NCBI GenBank assembly: GCA_035236585.1
Contig: CP141139.1
Coordinates: 23,390,990-23,454,989 of the forward strand
DNA length: 64,000 bases
Origin: Warburgia ugandensis
Taxonomy: Eukaryota; Streptophyta; Magnoliopsida; Canellales; Canellaceae
Reading direction: 5' to 3'
Under the pieces are notes generated by a model that ran no database searches, had not been told where the DNA came from, and saw only the letters and a program-made list of their open reading frames with translations. Each line of letters begins with the position of its first letter. Positions within the stretch are counted from its first letter, which is position 1. Both the position numbers and the translations under genes were made by a program. Below, one piece after another: positions 61,816 to 64,000 of the stretch.

Positions 61816-63064
61816 ACTACTACACAGGGGGCTTTTTAAGTCAATAAAAAAGTGATAAATTAAGGTTAAATTATAAAAATTTCAATTGATATCTTTTTCA
61901 TATAAATTTCTAAATATTATCTTAAAAATATATCAAAAGTCATGCTAAATGAGGGTAATTTATGCAATAATGGACTCTTAACATATTGTTTCCTATAGCT
62001 TTCACCTTTGACACACAATTGAATGTACAAGTTGAACGAGATGCTCTTTACTTGAGTCTCATTATAGCTTAGAAACTTCACAGTAATGACCTGCTTGTGT
62101 CCTATATTTCATAATTCATCACCAAAGTACTAAATGAGAAAATATCAAGTTCATGGCATATTAGTTATATTAGCCAAGCTACCAAACAACTTTTAAATGG
62201 ATTTACTACTATTATCATATCACATGTTTACAAAGGAGTTGAACTTTTTTCTTGGAAAACATGGGAGGTGTACTTTTGTGCAAATATAGTTGTGCACAAA
62301 GCTTCTCATCTTCAAGGAAGTGAATTTTGCCTAAATAATTTACCTCACTTCTTAATGTCATATTTCTTATATGATGCATAGGGCAATGGATAGACTAGAT
62401 AACTAGGACACCCTCAATCACAAGAACTATTGTCCTTTTAACATATTATGGTTATAATGCCATCTTCTGGACATGCTCCTATATTCTAAAATTTGAGAAA
62501 TTATGACAGTTTTCTTGAAATTAGATTACACCAATTAAAATTTTCAATTAACACTCTCACTCACCTTTTCTTTCCTTTGGATTTCACTGATGAGTGTTTT
62601 TAATAGCTTACACTTATGCATTGAGCTTGTCCTCTTTACTTACTATTATTATGCATGAAATTCCACTATCTCACTCAAGTGAATTGGTTTCGCAGTCATT
62701 TTTCCATTTTTTCACAAATTTCACTTTCAACTCAATTTTGTCACTTTTATGCCTAGTCATTTTGAAGAACACTTGCACGCACCCGCTTCTCCCCTCCTCA
62801 TTTATAGCTACTAGCATGGAGTTAACCAAGGTTTCTTCCTTGAGTCCTTTCATCATTACGCACTCAACAAAAGAGCTTATATAACCTTAGATAATGTAGG
62901 TTGTAATTTAATAGATACTAATACAACTTAACAATAGTCTATGTTTTGTCTACATTTGGTGTCTTCTATCTAAATGTTTCTACTAAGCCCTACATTGAAA
63001 CACTAAGAAAAAAATATATGACCCACCAATTCTACGTTGAAACATATTAGTATAGACATGAAAT
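61816..63064. other. AT-rich DNA without a recognised gene
   Basis: No supported coding sequence. The right part may hold the far end of the Mutator-like element to its right, but no terminal repeats were found. Confidence 0.45.
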
Positions 63065-63829
63065 CTAATTCAAATCACAATTGTTACTTACCTTCTGTTT
63101 GATCAGGGATGAATGTCTAATATCTTTCCTAACAAAACCAATATAACTTATGACTAATTGCATAAACAATGTCCATGATTCCTTATTATTTACCTCACAA
63201 ATACCGTAAGCAATTGAAAATATGTTGTATTTTGCATCAATGCTAGCTATCAATTAGCTTCTATAAACTCCTTTTAGAAGGCAAGCATCCAACCCAATTA
63301 TGGAGCTTTATCCCTAACAAGAAGTGTTTCTTGCATGCATTTTACTAAGAATTGATCGTTTAGAATGTTGTGACAGTCATCAACTTCAAATGTATCATCT
63401 ACGTTTCTCATCAACATAGCCTCACAAGACTCTCCCAGCTCAATGTAATGGTCCGTAAGAGATCTTCTAAGAATTTTAATAACCTTCCTCATAGTCACCT
63501 TGAACAAACCAACTGTTACTCAAATGTTAAAGTCTCTTTGAATTGGTGCCTCAAAGTCTACTCATCATCTTGATGTGTTCTAAATACTTCTTTGCCAACC
63601 ATGTTGAAGTGGCCCTTGAATTCTCAAAATGTTTGCCACAATTGTGTGAGCTTCTAGGCATGTTTAATGTAAAAAGCATCTCTGTAGTTATAGACATGAA
63701 CCTAACCTCATTCTTCTTCCTCTTTCTGTATTCTGAAAAAATCCTAAAGCATACCTTGGAGCCCACTTCTTGTTTTCCCTCTCTTCTACCTTTATAAGAG
63801 AAATCCCAAAAGAAGCACACTCGATACAT
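63065..63829 (-). pseudogene. Mutator-like (MULE) transposase remnant
   Basis: Minus-strand pieces in order: 63,829-63,551 with RATSTWLAKKYLEHIK; 63,507-63,298 with SLTDHYIELGESCEAMLMRN; then the start of the DDE catalytic region, IIGLDACLLKGVYRS-stop-L, running into IASIDAKYNIFSIAYGICEV and NNKESWTLFMQLV. The first catalytic Asp (in GLDAC) is visible. An in-frame stop and frame changes show it is dead. MULE transposases cut and paste elements with long terminal repeats; none were identified here. Confidence 0.7.
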
Positions 63830-64000
63830 GTCTCTAGTATCCCACTCTAAAACCCCTTATAAGAAAGTAACTTAAAGTCTCTCCCTTAGCTTTAATTGTG
63901 GACCTCTTAGTGGTGTGGGGTCTACTTATACAACATTAAGTAAAGGATGCAAGACACCCAATACTCAACATTCTCCACCTTGTCTTTGATCTTTTCAAAC
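63830..64000. other. Window edge, AT-rich
   Basis: No feature supported. Confidence 0.4.

Noticed and set aside
62594-62884. 96-codon plus-strand frame and its antisense 61-codon frame
   Set aside because: No recognisable domain. It lies beside the dead MULE transposase and is AT-rich by chance.

Overview
This is a 64 kb window of a repeat-rich plant (angiosperm) nuclear genome. The evidence is one intron-bearing gene with GT-AG introns and a plant MO25-type protein, plus plant LTR retrotransposon, SINE, LINE, Mutator-like and MITE families. Base composition is AT-rich outside the GC-rich LTR islands. The species cannot be named from the sequence alone. No bacterial or organellar features were seen.

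Layout. 1-12.6 kb: remains of a minus-strand Ty3/gypsy-type LTR and leader, split by a 9.3 kb composite. The composite joins a tiny TRIM element (1940-2539) end to end with a large non-coding LARD-type element (2540-11281), and a single 5-bp target duplication (aaaat) encloses both. 12.6-15.9 kb: AT-rich decayed sequence. 15.9-24.3 kb: a gypsy element with about 1.8 kb LTRs that carries only a broken gag. 24.4-27.7 kb: a long LTR-like unit containing an old fragment resembling the coat-protein/zinc-knuckle region of an endogenous caulimovirid. 28.2-28.9 kb: two MITEs.

30.06-42.78 kb: the only intact host gene, an 11-exon MO25/CAB39-like scaffold gene (343 aa, every exon in frame). Its 5.7 kb first intron holds a SINE, a near full-length antisense RTE-type LINE inserted beside it, and a second SINE. 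Intron 4 holds a hairpin MITE. Just after the stop codon lies a decayed second copy of the sequence encoding the protein's C-terminus.

43-57.1 kb: intergenic DNA, a MITE related to the one at 28.2 kb, long CT/GA microsatellites, and a minus-strand Ty1/copia element reduced to gag. That gag is split by LTR pieces in opposite orientations. 57.57-60.44 kb: a solo LTR related to the LARD family, with a perfect catta duplication. 60.4-64 kb: fragments of copia pol, the same LINE family, and a Mutator-like transposase.

The most distinctive signals are: (i) TRIM and LARD apparently integrated as one molecule; (ii) a short hairpin near the 3' end of five LTR copies, in which the stem sequence differs between families while pairing is kept; (iii) a TATA box and splice donor shared by LTRs of the related families.
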